From positions 1 to 7,998 of the forward strand of contig JAPPKR010000076.1 in the NCBI GenBank assembly GCA_028819835.1: a stretch of 7,998 bases of DNA. Reading direction: 5' to 3'. This document shows, piece after piece, positions 1 to 6,266 of this stretch. The position numbers and the translations under genes are program-made. Origin of the DNA: a bacterium (GTDB lineage Bacteria > Actinomycetota > Acidimicrobiia > UBA5794 > ZC4RG35). The notes under the pieces are model-generated. The model saw only the letters and a program-made list of their open reading frames with translations. It ran no database searches and was not told the origin of the DNA. How positions within the stretch are numbered: position 1 is the stretch's first letter; the number at the start of each line of letters is the position of its first letter.

Positions 1-637
1 CCACGATCTGGGCCTGCACGGTCACGTCAAGGGCCGTGGTGGGCTCGTCGGCGATGAGCAGCTTCGGGTCGCACGCCAACGCCATGGCGATCATGGCGCG
101 CTGGCGCATGCCTCCCGAGAACTCGTGCGGGTAGTCGTCGACCCTGGTGGACGCCGACGGAATCCCGACCCGGTCCAGTAGACGGATCGCCTGGCGTCGC
201 GCTTCCGACCGGGCGACGCCGCGGTGTATCCGGAGGCTCTCTCCGATCTGGCGACCCACCCGGTGAACAGGGTTCAGTGACGACATGGGCTCCTGGAACA
301 CCATGGCCACGTCCCGGCCGCGGAACCTCCTCATTAAGCGCCCGGGCATGCCCAGTACTTCCCGGCCCTCCAGGCGGATGGAACCCGAGACCACCGCGGG
401 CGGCGAGGGAAGAAGGCCCATGACGGACAGCATCGATACGCTCTTGCCGGACCCGGACTCACCCACCAGGGCGAAGGTCTCGCTCGGAGCCACAGAGAGG
501 CTCACGCCGCTGACGGCGCGGACCGTTTCGGCAGGCAACTCGAACCGCACCATCAGGTTCTCGATTTCCAGCAGGTTCGGCTCCGAGGCGCCTTCCCGCG
601 GGTATCCGCGGCCGGTTACCGCGGTCCCGGTGGTCAT
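1..637 (-). CDS. ABC transporter ATP-binding protein, oligopeptide/dipeptide (Dpp/Opp) type, partial (C-terminus beyond window)
   Basis: This is the cytoplasmic ATPase subunit of a peptide/nickel-class ABC importer, which drives uptake by hydrolysing ATP. The 212 residues visible contain, in order, Walker A GESGSGKS (about 59-66), the Q-loop FQEP (114-117) followed by [14 protein letters not shown], which is typical of DppD/OppD, the signature FSGGMRQR (173-180), Walker B LLIADEPT (193-200) and the D-loop ALD. The H-loop and the C-terminal oligopeptide-binding region lie past the window edge. Family members are about 320-350 residues, so roughly 60 percent is seen. The ATG at 637 is the only plausible start because an in-frame stop lies at 665-667. 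A second ATPase (DppF/OppF type) often follows in this direction but is outside the window. The substrate cannot be told from the ATPase. It is separated by 146 bases from the permease gene upstream and may have its own promoter. Confidence 0.95.
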   Translation of the reverse strand, partial: MTTGTAVTGRGYPREGASEPNLLEIENLMVRFELPAETVRAVSGVSLSVAPSETFALVGESGSGKSVSMLSVMGLLPSPPAVVSGSIRLEGREVLGMPGRLMRRFRGRDVAMVFQEPMSSLNPVHRVGRQIGESLRIHRGVARSEARRQAIRLLDRVGIPSASTRVDDYPHEFSGGMRQRAMIAMALACDPKLLIADEPTTALDVTVQAQIV

Positions 638-699
638 CTCACCGACCGCCCTGCCGGGGCGCCGTCATCGATGATGTGGAATGCGCCGATGGGGTTCAT
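634..699 (-). other. Possible 21-codon leader reading frame overlapping the ABC ATPase start
   Basis: An ATG at 697-699 opens a 21-codon frame ([21 protein letters not shown]) whose TGA at 634-636 overlaps the ATPase ATG at 635-637 as ATGA, the classic arrangement for translational coupling. No Shine-Dalgarno sequence precedes it, but a TAnnnT box lies 7 bases upstream, as in leaderless actinobacterial transcripts. I know of no homologue. It may be a chance frame. Confidence 0.25.
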
Positions 700-706
700 A
701 ACCGTG

Positions 707-712
707 AAAATA
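707..712 (-). promoter_or_regulatory. Possible -10 box (TATTTT) for a leaderless transcript into the ABC ATPase
   Basis: On the minus strand TATTTT fits the actinobacterial TAnnnT -10 pattern and is followed by exactly 7 bases before the ATG at 699. Transcription would therefore begin at or near that codon. No convincing -35 element is seen. The AT-rich hexamer stands out in a very GC-rich gap. Confidence 0.3.
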
Positions 713-743
713 CACCGTCGACCGTCCGTTCACCGGCTAGCGG

Positions 744-773
744 CCCCTCCTTCCTCCCCGGATCCCCGCCCCC
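744..773 (-). other. Four-tract G-rich element (candidate G-quadruplex) after the four-RCK_C permease gene
   Basis: On the minus strand, just after the permease stop, four G-runs of at least four bases occur at 773-769, 767-764, 759-756 and 747-744, with loops of 1, 4 and 8 bases. The transcript would carry the G-rich strand, so an RNA quadruplex in the 3' untranslated region is conceivable. The last loop slightly exceeds the strict 7-base limit. There is no intrinsic terminator with a T-run in this 146-base gap. Confidence 0.35.
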
Positions 774-783
774 GCGGTCGGGC

Positions 784-3111
784 TCAAAGGGGGAACACCA
801 CCGGAACCAAGGCCACCACGATGCCCAGCACCACCACGGTCAGGGGGCTGCCGACCCGGGCGTAGTCCACCGACCGGTATCCGCCCGCCCCCATCACCAG
901 CAAGTTGGCCTTGTGGCTGAAGGGGGTCATGAAGGCGGCGGAAGCAGCCAGGCTCACTCCCATCATGACGGCATAGGGATTCATCCCCAGTTGAGCGGCT
1001 GTCTGCAGGGCGACCGGCGCCAGGAGAACCACCGAGGGAGCGCCGTCGAGAGCTTGGCTGAGGATGCTGGCCAACAGGACCAGGGCTATGAGGATGGCGT
1101 AGTTGCCTAGGGGCCCGAGAATGTTGATGACCTGGTTGACCATCAACTCGGCCGCGCCGGTTCTTTCCATTGCAAAACCCACCGGAAGCACTGCGGCCAC
1201 CAGGAAGATGGTTCGCCACTCGATGGCCCGGTACGCCTCTTCCATGGTGACGGTGCGGAATAAAAGGACCAGGCTGGCCGAGATGAAGGCCGCCACATGG
1301 ATGGGCTGGATGCCGAAGACCACCAGGCCGACCATCAGCAGGAGCGCGCCTAGGGCGAGCGGCGCCTTGGCATGCCTCCGCGGGCGGAGACCCTCGGGGG
1401 AGAGGACCACGAAGTCGGGGTTGGTGCCGAGCAGGCGGATCCGCTCCCACGGCCCTTGGACCAACAAGGCGTCACCCAGTTGGAACCGGAGGTTCGCCAG
1501 GCCGGTCCGGATGGTTTGCCCGTCCCGCCAGACGGCAAGCAGTTGCAGGCCGTAGCGGTTCCGGAACTCCAGGTCCCGCACCGTCTTTCTCACCGCCGCC
1601 GACCGCGGGGAAAGCGCCACCTCCACGATGCCGATGTCCTCGGTCTGGAGTTCGGCTCGACCCACCTTGGTGTCAACCCTGATATCCCCAATCCTTACCA
1701 GGTGTTTTACCCGCGCCGTGTCGCAGGCGACCAGCAACCCGTCGCCCTCCTCTATGACATCATCGGGAGAGGCGACCATGCGGGTCACTCCGTTGTGGAC
1801 GATGGCGCCCACCGTCACTCCGAACAACTCGCTCAGGCGGCTGTCCTTCACCGTGCTGCCCACCAGCGATGACCCGGGGGGGATCCTCATCACCGAGAGG
1901 TGATCCTCCAGCGACTTCAGCGCGGAGAGTCCCAGGCTCTTCACCACAAAGTTGAGGTCGGCCTGCATCCGGTGCAACTCGGTTCGGGCGCCCAGCCCGA
2001 TTATCCGGTCTCCCGCCTGCAGCACCTCCGAGGCCAGTCCTCCCCGGATGGTCTCTCCCCGGCGGTCGATCCCGACGATCACCACGTGATAGCGTTGTCG
2101 GAACCCGATCTGGGCGAGGGTCTGTCCAACCAATTCCGAGGACTCCGTTACTTCAGCTCTGATCGCCGAAAACCCTCTTATGCGCGGGATCTCCCGGGTG
2201 GTGGTCCGTTCGAGTTCCATGCCGCCCACCCGAAGGATGCCCTCAAGATCGGCCAATCGTCCCTCAACAAGCAGCACATCTCCGCCTTTGAGCAGCGTAT
2301 CCGCTTCGGGAACACGGTTCTTGGCCCCCAGCCGGTGAATGGCGACCACCTGGATACCCAGGGCATCCGACAGGTTGGCCTGCTCAAGCGTGACATTGTC
2401 GAGCGGGGACCGCTTGGGGATCCTTATGGTGAAGAGTCGCTCCTCCAGGTGGTAAATGTCGGTCAGATCGGCGGAATCGGCCACCCCCGGGCCGGCGATC
2501 CGGTCCGGCAGGAGTCTTCTTCCCAGGGTGATCATGAATAGGATTCCCCCGGCCAGCAGCAGGGCGCCGATGGGCGTGAAATCAAAGAGTCCGAACGGCT
2601 CCATGCCCCGTTCGGCCAGTATCGAGGCCGCCACGATGTTGGGAGGCGTTCCGACCATGGTGGTGGTCCCACCCAGGATTGACCCGAAAGCCAAGGGCAT
2701 CATCAGCCGAGACGGTGACAGCCCGGCCCGGCGGGCGATGGCGGCCACCGCCGGCATCAGGACGGCGGTCGCCGCAATGTTGTTCATGAAAGCCGAAAGG
2801 ACTCCCGAGACCAGCATCAGCATGATGATCAGCGGCACCTCTTTGCTGCCCACCAACTTGTAAATCCTCGAGGCCACGATGTCGGCTATGCCGGTGTAGA
2901 GAAGCGATGCGCTGAGGATGAAGATCGCCAGCATGGTGATCACCGCCGGCGAGGCGAAACCGCTGAAGGCCTCGGTCGGCCCCACATACCCTCCCAGGAT
3001 CAGGACCGCCAGGCCCAGGAAGGCCGTCAAGTCCACCGGCAGTTTGGCCGTCAGGAACAGGTAGGCCATCGCCACCAGCAGCAGGATCAAGAAGGCGATC
3101 TGCCAGGTCAT
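784..3111 (-). CDS. SLC13/DASS-family permease with four RCK_C (TrkA-C) domains
   Basis: This integral inner-membrane transporter belongs to the divalent anion:Na+ symporter (DASS) family; the substrate is unknown (sulfate or dicarboxylates are known for relatives). Counting from the ATG at 3111 (775 residues), an N-terminal membrane half (about 3-205) contains the hairpin motif MNNIAATAVLMP (109-120) and GTPPN (154-158). Four cytoplasmic RCK_C-like domains follow at about 225-294, 315-390, 404-474 and 492-570. A C-terminal membrane half (582-775) ends with TPFSHKAN (729-736) and a GGY motif. Relatives with RCK_C domains commonly carry two, as the upstream neighbour does. The second hairpin reads LDGAP (688-692) where the neighbour has MTNAA. 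A GTG at 3195 would add 28 residues and leave 25 bases to the upstream gene, but the ATG at 3111 better matches the usual N-terminus just before the first helix. Neither start has a good ribosome-binding site; see the small frame at 3116-3202. Confidence 0.92.
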   Translation of the reverse strand: MTWQIAFLILLLVAMAYLFLTAKLPVDLTAFLGLAVLILGGYVGPTEAFSGFASPAVITMLAIFILSASLLYTGIADIVASRIYKLVGSKEVPLIIMLMLVSGVLSAFMNNIAATAVLMPAVAAIARRAGLSPSRLMMPLAFGSILGGTTTMVGTPPNIVAASILAERGMEPFGLFDFTPIGALLLAGGILFMITLGRRLLPDRIAGPGVADSADLTDIYHLEERLFTIRIPKRSPLDNVTLEQANLSDALGIQVVAIHRLGAKNRVPEADTLLKGGDVLLVEGRLADLEGILRVGGMELERTTTREIPRIRGFSAIRAEVTESSELVGQTLAQIGFRQRYHVVIVGIDRRGETIRGGLASEVLQAGDRIIGLGARTELHRMQADLNFVVKSLGLSALKSLEDHLSVMRIPPGSSLVGSTVKDSRLSELFGVTVGAIVHNGVTRMVASPDDVIEEGDGLLVACDTARVKHLVRIGDIRVDTKVGRAELQTEDIGIVEVALSPRSAAVRKTVRDLEFRNRYGLQLLAVWRDGQTIRTGLANLRFQLGDALLVQGPWERIRLLGTNPDFVVLSPEGLRPRRHAKAPLALGALLLMVGLVVFGIQPIHVAAFISASLVLLFRTVTMEEAYRAIEWRTIFLVAAVLPVGFAMERTGAAELMVNQVINILGPLGNYAILIALVLLASILSQALDGAPSVVLLAPVALQTAAQLGMNPYAVMMGVSLAASAAFMTPFSHKANLLVMGAGGYRSVDYARVGSPLTVVVLGIVVALVPVVFPL

Positions 3112-3115
3112 CGGG

Positions 3116-3202
3116 CTACTGCGAGGGCTGACGAAACCCGCCGGCGGTAGCCGAAACCGGGTGGCCTGTTCCCCGCCGTCCCCGATTCCGAACACCCCGC
3201 AC
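3116..3202 (-). other. Possible 28-codon arginine-rich reading frame between the two permease genes
   Basis: A GTG at 3200-3202 opens a 28-codon frame (starting MRGVRNRGRRG) that ends at TAG 3116-3118, four bases before the permease ATG at 3111. It has a strong Shine-Dalgarno (AAGGGAG, 3212-3218) at 9 bases, while the permease ATG has none. This arrangement fits translational coupling or reinitiation onto the downstream permease. It lies out of frame with the alternative permease GTG at 3195. No homologue is recognised, and a chance frame remains possible. Confidence 0.3.
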
Positions 3203-3211
3203 CTGTGGTCA

Positions 3212-3218
3212 CTCCCTT
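3212..3218 (-). promoter_or_regulatory. Ribosome-binding site AAGGGAG in the gap between the permeases
   Basis: This is a near-perfect Shine-Dalgarno sequence lying 2 bases past the TAG of the upstream permease. It is 9 bases from the GTG at 3202 (small frame), but 16 bases from the GTG at 3195, which is too far to be ideal. It therefore argues that ribosomes enter at 3202 rather than at the in-frame GTG of the downstream permease. Confidence 0.45.
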
Positions 3219-3220
3219 GG

Positions 3221-4987
3221 CTAGAAGGCCCAGAACTGGGGGATGAAGATCACCGACAATATCCAGAACAGGATACTTAGCGGCACCCCCGTGCGTAAAA
3301 AGTCGGTGTACTTGTACCCCCCGGGGTTGTAGATCATGGTGTTGGTCTGGTAGCCGACCGGAGTCGAGAACCCGGTGGAGGCGGCGAAGGTGATCGCCAT
3401 CAGGAACGGCCTGGGGTCAACCCCGATCTGTTCGGCGGTCGAGATGGCGATGGGCGCCAGCAGCACCGCGGCCGCCGCGTTGGTCATGGTGTCGGTCATG
3501 ATGGACGTCATCAAATAGATCACTGCCAGCACCGCCACCGGTCCCATGTCCCCCACCAATCCCACCGCTCGCTCGGCGAGTGCGCCGGCTGCACCGCTGG
3601 TCTGCATGGCCACCCCCAGGGGAAGGATCCCGGCCAGCAGGAAGATGACCTGCCAGTTGATGGCGTTGTAGGCCTCCTCCAGGCGGAGAACCCGGGTTAC
3701 CAACATAGCCACGCAGCCGAGCAGGGCGGTGACCAGGATCGGGAAGACGTTGAACGCCGCGAGACCTACCACCGCCACGATGACCCCGATGGCCAGGGGG
3801 GCCTTGCGGCGAAGGACCGCGCCGGGCACTTCATTGAGAATGATGAAATCGTTATTGCGGCGAAGGGTGGTTATCTCCGATTCATGAGCCTGGATCAGCA
3901 AGACGTCACCCATGCTGAGGGTGATCGAACTCAGCTTGTCGTTGATGGTCTCCCCCCGTCGCTGCATGGCCAGCACCAGAGCCTTGTATCGGTTACGGAA
4001 GTCCGCTTCCTTCAAAGTGTTTCCGATCAGAGGGGAGCCGGGCGCCACCAGGGCCTGGACGAGACGAAGGTCTTCGGTTTGCAGGGTCTCGTCACGCAGC
4101 TTGAAATCAACGTTCAGTTCCATCCCCATCGATCCCTGCAAGCGCATCAAGTCGGCGATCGATCCGTGCACCAGCAACACATCGTCCGGTTTGAGAGTTT
4201 GCCGCAGGGGAGCCCAACCGGCTTCTCCTGCCTCCAACACCCGCAGGACCGTCACGTCATGATCCACCCCCAGCCTGCTCTCAATCACCGACTTGCCCAC
4301 CAGGGGAGACCTTTGGCGGACCCGCAACTCGGTGACGTAGTCGCCCAGGTGATAGGTGGATGCCAACTCCCTCTGCTGGCGGTCGGGCAGCAGCCAACGT
4401 CCGAACACCAGGAAGAAAACGACCCCGGCTACGAAGAGAATCAATCCCATCCGGCTGAACTCGAACATGCTGAAAGAGCCATAGCCGGCCTTATCGGAGA
4501 TGGAACTCACCAGGAGGTTGGTGGAGGTCCCGATCAGAGTGCACACCCCGCCGAACTGAGAGGCGTAGGAGAGCGGGATCAGCAGCTTGGACGCGGAGAT
4601 TCTGCGTCGGTTGGCGAGGATCGTTACAAGGGGGATAAAGACGGCGACGGCGGCGGTGTTGTTGACGAATGCCGACATGACCGTGATGGTGGCCATTATC
4701 ACGACCAGAGCTGAGTAGTGGCTTCGCCCGTAACGCACCATGAGCCGTCCCACCGCGGCGGTGGCGCCGGTTTTTTGCAGGCCGGCGCTCAGGATGAACA
4801 TCGCCGCCACGGTGAGCGTGGCGGGGTTGCTGAATCCGGAGAATCCTTCCTCGGGAGTCACCAGCCCGAAGATCAGCAGAGCGCCCAGCCCGATCATCGC
4901 CACCAGATCGAGCGGATACTTCTCTGAAACGAATAGCGCTACCGTGCCGACCAGAATCGCCAGCACCAAGATGGCTTCACCAGTCAT
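3221..4987 (-). CDS. SLC13/DASS-family permease with two RCK_C (TrkA-C) domains
   Basis: This inner-membrane anion permease is a paralogue of the gene downstream. Counting from the ATG at 4987 (588 residues), the N-terminal membrane half (about 5-200) carries FVNNTAAVAVFIP (107-119, the NNT equivalent of the first DASS SNT motif) and GTSTN (153-157). Two RCK_C domains lie at about 218-286 and 306-384. The C-terminal half (394-588) has MTNAAAAVLLAP (501-512, second SNT-like motif) and TPVGYQTN (542-549) before a GGY motif. Both halves keep the expected inverted-repeat motifs, so it looks functional. The start at 4987 (MTGEAILVL) begins right at the first helix and has AAAAGGA upstream at 5001-5007. 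An in-frame ATG at 5029 would add 14 polar residues but sits only one base after a possible -10 box. RCK_C domains in other transporters bind nucleotides or ions and gate transport. The ligand and the transported ion cannot be told from sequence. Confidence 0.94.
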   Translation of the reverse strand: MTGEAILVLAILVGTVALFVSEKYPLDLVAMIGLGALLIFGLVTPEEGFSGFSNPATLTVAAMFILSAGLQKTGATAAVGRLMVRYGRSHYSALVVIMATITVMSAFVNNTAAVAVFIPLVTILANRRRISASKLLIPLSYASQFGGVCTLIGTSTNLLVSSISDKAGYGSFSMFEFSRMGLILFVAGVVFFLVFGRWLLPDRQQRELASTYHLGDYVTELRVRQRSPLVGKSVIESRLGVDHDVTVLRVLEAGEAGWAPLRQTLKPDDVLLVHGSIADLMRLQGSMGMELNVDFKLRDETLQTEDLRLVQALVAPGSPLIGNTLKEADFRNRYKALVLAMQRRGETINDKLSSITLSMGDVLLIQAHESEITTLRRNNDFIILNEVPGAVLRRKAPLAIGVIVAVVGLAAFNVFPILVTALLGCVAMLVTRVLRLEEAYNAINWQVIFLLAGILPLGVAMQTSGAAGALAERAVGLVGDMGPVAVLAVIYLMTSIMTDTMTNAAAAVLLAPIAISTAEQIGVDPRPFLMAITFAASTGFSTPVGYQTNTMIYNPGGYKYTDFLRTGVPLSILFWILSVIFIPQFWAF

Positions 4988-5030
4988 GGTCCTGCGCCCA
5001 TCCTTTTGAGCCTCTCCGCTGGGGAACATC

Positions 5031-5036
5031 AGAATA
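5031..5036 (-). promoter_or_regulatory. Possible -10 box (TATTCT) for the permease transcription unit
   Basis: TATTCT on the minus strand fits TAnnnT. A transcript starting about 7 bases downstream would exclude the ATG at 5029 but include the AAAAGGA and ATG at 4987, which supports that start. No good -35 hexamer lies at 16-18 bases; TTGCCG (5063-5058) is 21 bases away. Confidence 0.3.
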
Positions 5037-5064
5037 GCCGACCGGGGGCACCGAACCCGGCAAT

Positions 5065-5145
5065 TGTCACTCTCATCGTGTCGGTGACATCGAATCTTGA
5101 CCGGAGAACCCCAGGTAAGAACCCTCCGTGGGGTTCCGTGTCACC
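5065..5145. repeat. Three-copy TGTCAC/GTGACA inverted repeat between divergent promoters
   Basis: TGTCAC (5065-5070), GTGACA (5084-5089) and TGTCAC (5139-5144) occur in alternating orientation in the permease/tRNA divergent gap. The second and third extend to a perfect 7-base inverted repeat, GGTGACA (5083-5089) and TGTCACC (5139-5145). Such an array could bind a dimeric regulator that serves one or both promoters. No known regulator site is recognised. Confidence 0.4.
5106..5136 (+). repeat. Nested hairpin with two alternative pairing partners
   Basis: TGGGGTTC (5129-5136) can pair with GAACCCCA (5106-5113) over 8 bases, or its GGGTTC with GAACCC (5119-5124) across a 6-base loop. It sits inside the 5083-5145 inverted repeat, immediately upstream of the likely tRNA promoter. 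Confidence 0.45.
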
Positions 5146-5148
5146 GGC

Positions 5149-5160
5149 TAGGCTTATCCT
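5149..5160 (+). promoter_or_regulatory. Likely -10 region of the tRNA-Arg gene (TAGGCT and TATCCT)
   Basis: Two TAnnnT hexamers, TAGGCT (5149-5154) and TATCCT (5155-5160), abut each other. The second would start transcription around 5167, a few bases before the mature tRNA 5' end. TAGGCT-like boxes are common at strong actinobacterial stable-RNA promoters. No clear -35 is visible. Confidence 0.35.
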
Positions 5161-5174
5161 TTGGTTTAGGCCCT

Positions 5175-5249
5175 GCGCCCGTAGCTCAATTTGGACAGAG
5201 CGTCTGACTACGGATCAGAAGGTTGGGGGTTCGAGTCCCTCCGGGCGTG
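5175..5249 (+). tRNA. tRNA-Arg, anticodon ACG
   Basis: A full cloverleaf can be folded. The acceptor arm is GCGCCCG with CGGGCGT (last pair G-U), the D arm is GCTC/GAGC, and the anticodon arm is TCTGA/TCAGA with loop CTACGGA giving anticodon ACG. The T arm is GGGGG/CCCTC around TTCGAGT. The discriminator is G and CCA is not encoded (CTG follows), as is common in actinobacteria. Position 34 A would be modified to inosine, reading CGU, CGC and CGA arginine codons. It is preceded by likely -10 boxes, and a GC palindrome lies 15 bases downstream. Confidence 0.95.
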
Positions 5250-5264
5250 CTGGAGATAGCACGA

Positions 5265-5280
5265 GGCGGCCGCGGCCGCC
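5265..5280. repeat. 16-base perfect GC palindrome between the tRNA and the VOC gene
   Basis: GGCGGCCGCGGCCGCC is its own reverse complement and contains two overlapping GCGGCCGC octamers. It lies 15 bases after the tRNA and 8 bases before the ribosome-binding site AAGGAG (5288-5293). It lacks a T-run, so it is a poor intrinsic terminator. It could be a processing hairpin, a weak terminator or a protein-binding site. Confidence 0.5.
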
Positions 5281-5301
5281 CAACTTCAAGGAGCGACATC
5301 G

Positions 5302-6075
5302 ATGAAGCACCCCCACGGCACTTTCTGCTGGATGGACATCTACCTTCCCGATCCCGAGCGGGGCAAGACCTTCTACAACGGCATGTTCGGTTGGGAGTGG
5401 ACCGATGTTCCCATGGGTGACACCGGGATGACCTACACCATGTTCAACCTGGACGGAAAGACCGTGGGCGCCATGGGACCGTCGATGCCGGGCATGTTCC
5501 CCGAGGGGGTGCCGCCTCTCTGGTTCTCCTACATCGCCACCGACGACATAGAGGCAACGGCCGAAGTTGCCCGGTCCCTGGGAGCTACTTTCCGGATGGG
5601 GCCCGCCGAGGTGGGGAACGGAAAGGTCGCCCTCCTGGAGGAGCCGGGAGGGGCGGCGTTCTTCCTCTGGCAGGCCCTGGAGTCCGGCCCCGCCGAGGTG
5701 AAGAACACCCCCGGCGCCCTGGTGTGGAACGAGTTGTACACCAGGGACCTTGAAGCAACCCAGAGCTTCTACAGCGGGCTGTTCGGCTGGGAGTGGAGCA
5801 GCATGCCCATGCTCCAGGGTGGGGAATACCACCTGGCCAACGTCGGGGGTATGCCCATCGCCGGGATCCTGGTCATGGACGAGAACTGGGGAGAGATCCC
5901 TCCTCACTGGATGGTCTACATCCAGGTGGACAACGCCGACGAGGCAGCCGCCCGGGTGGAGAGCCTGGGCGGGGACGTCTGCGTCCCGGTCACCGAGATC
6001 GCCGTGGGTCGCTTCGCGGTGGTCAACGACGACCAGAAGGGGACCTTCACCATCTTCGAACCCGCCGAGCACTAG
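5302..6075 (+). CDS. Two-domain VOC (glyoxalase/bleomycin-resistance fold) family protein, CFP30B-like
   Basis: This is a soluble, likely cytoplasmic protein of 257 residues made of two tandem VOC domains, about 5-125 and 136-256. The duplicated landmarks are FYNGMFGWEW (24-33) and FYSGLFGWEW (156-165), then WFSYIATDD (74-82) and WMVYIQVDN (203-211). The layout, and phrases such as GALVWNELYTRD (138-149), resemble mycobacterial CFP30B (Rv0577), a small-molecule-binding VOC protein. The reaction is unknown. At the start of each domain the strand that holds a metal ligand in glyoxalase I reads CWMDIY or VWNELY with no His, so metal catalysis is doubtful. The start is secure: AAGGAG at 5288-5293 lies 8 bases before the ATG. 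The gene begins 52 bases after the tRNA in the same direction with no clear promoter of its own, so it may share the tRNA transcript. The stop is TAG. Confidence 0.9.
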   Translation: MKHPHGTFCWMDIYLPDPERGKTFYNGMFGWEWTDVPMGDTGMTYTMFNLDGKTVGAMGPSMPGMFPEGVPPLWFSYIATDDIEATAEVARSLGATFRMGPAEVGNGKVALLEEPGGAAFFLWQALESGPAEVKNTPGALVWNELYTRDLEATQSFYSGLFGWEWSSMPMLQGGEYHLANVGGMPIAGILVMDENWGEIPPHWMVYIQVDNADEAAARVESLGGDVCVPVTEIAVGRFAVVNDDQKGTFTIFEPAEH

Positions 6076-6146
6076 GAACCCCGGGAGGGCAACCAACCTC
6101 AACCCCCCAGAGAAGTCGGCAAGAGCGGGAAAAAAGAGTGGCCATG

Positions 6147-6168
6147 GGGGTTGACGATGTCACACCCC
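6147..6168. terminator. Possible terminator hairpin in the convergent region
   Basis: GGGGT-TGAC (6147-6155) pairs with GTCA-(C)-ACCCC (6159-6168) across a 3-base GAT loop with one bulged C. Read on the minus strand, a run of six T follows 11 bases later (complement of AAAAAA near 6130-6135), too far for a classic intrinsic terminator. It could serve either convergent gene. Confidence 0.35.
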
Positions 6169-6204
6169 GGTTACACACTCCATAGGACTACAACAGAGCT
6201 TCCA

Positions 6205-6227
6205 GCCGGGGCCAGAGCTCCCCCGGC
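6205..6227. terminator. GC-rich hairpin, possible bidirectional terminator
   Basis: GCCGGGG (6205-6211) and CCCCGGC (6221-6227) form a perfect 7-base stem around a 9-base loop. Neither strand has a T-run after it, so any termination would rest on the stem alone, as is proposed for many actinobacterial terminators. Its place between convergent genes supports the role. Confidence 0.35.
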
Positions 6228-6266
6228 GCAGGAGACCAAGGATCGGAGAATCCGCACGGCATCCCC

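Noticed and set aside
3112..3195. In-frame GTG start giving the downstream permease 28 extra residues
   Set aside because: The extension is Gly/Arg/Pro-rich and unlike family N-termini, and AAGGGAG is too far from this GTG. It is still possible, because the operon spacing would be tight.
5097..5121. TTGACC (5097-5102) with TAAGAA (5116-5121) as a plus-strand promoter
   Set aside because: The 13-base spacer is too short, and the boxes overlap the hairpin arms. The TAGGCT/TATCCT boxes nearer the tRNA are better placed.
5215..6102. Minus-strand open frame of 295 codons opposite the VOC gene and overlapping the tRNA
   Set aside because: The plus frame has a good ribosome-binding site and duplicated VOC motifs. 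The minus frame has neither, and it runs into the tRNA.
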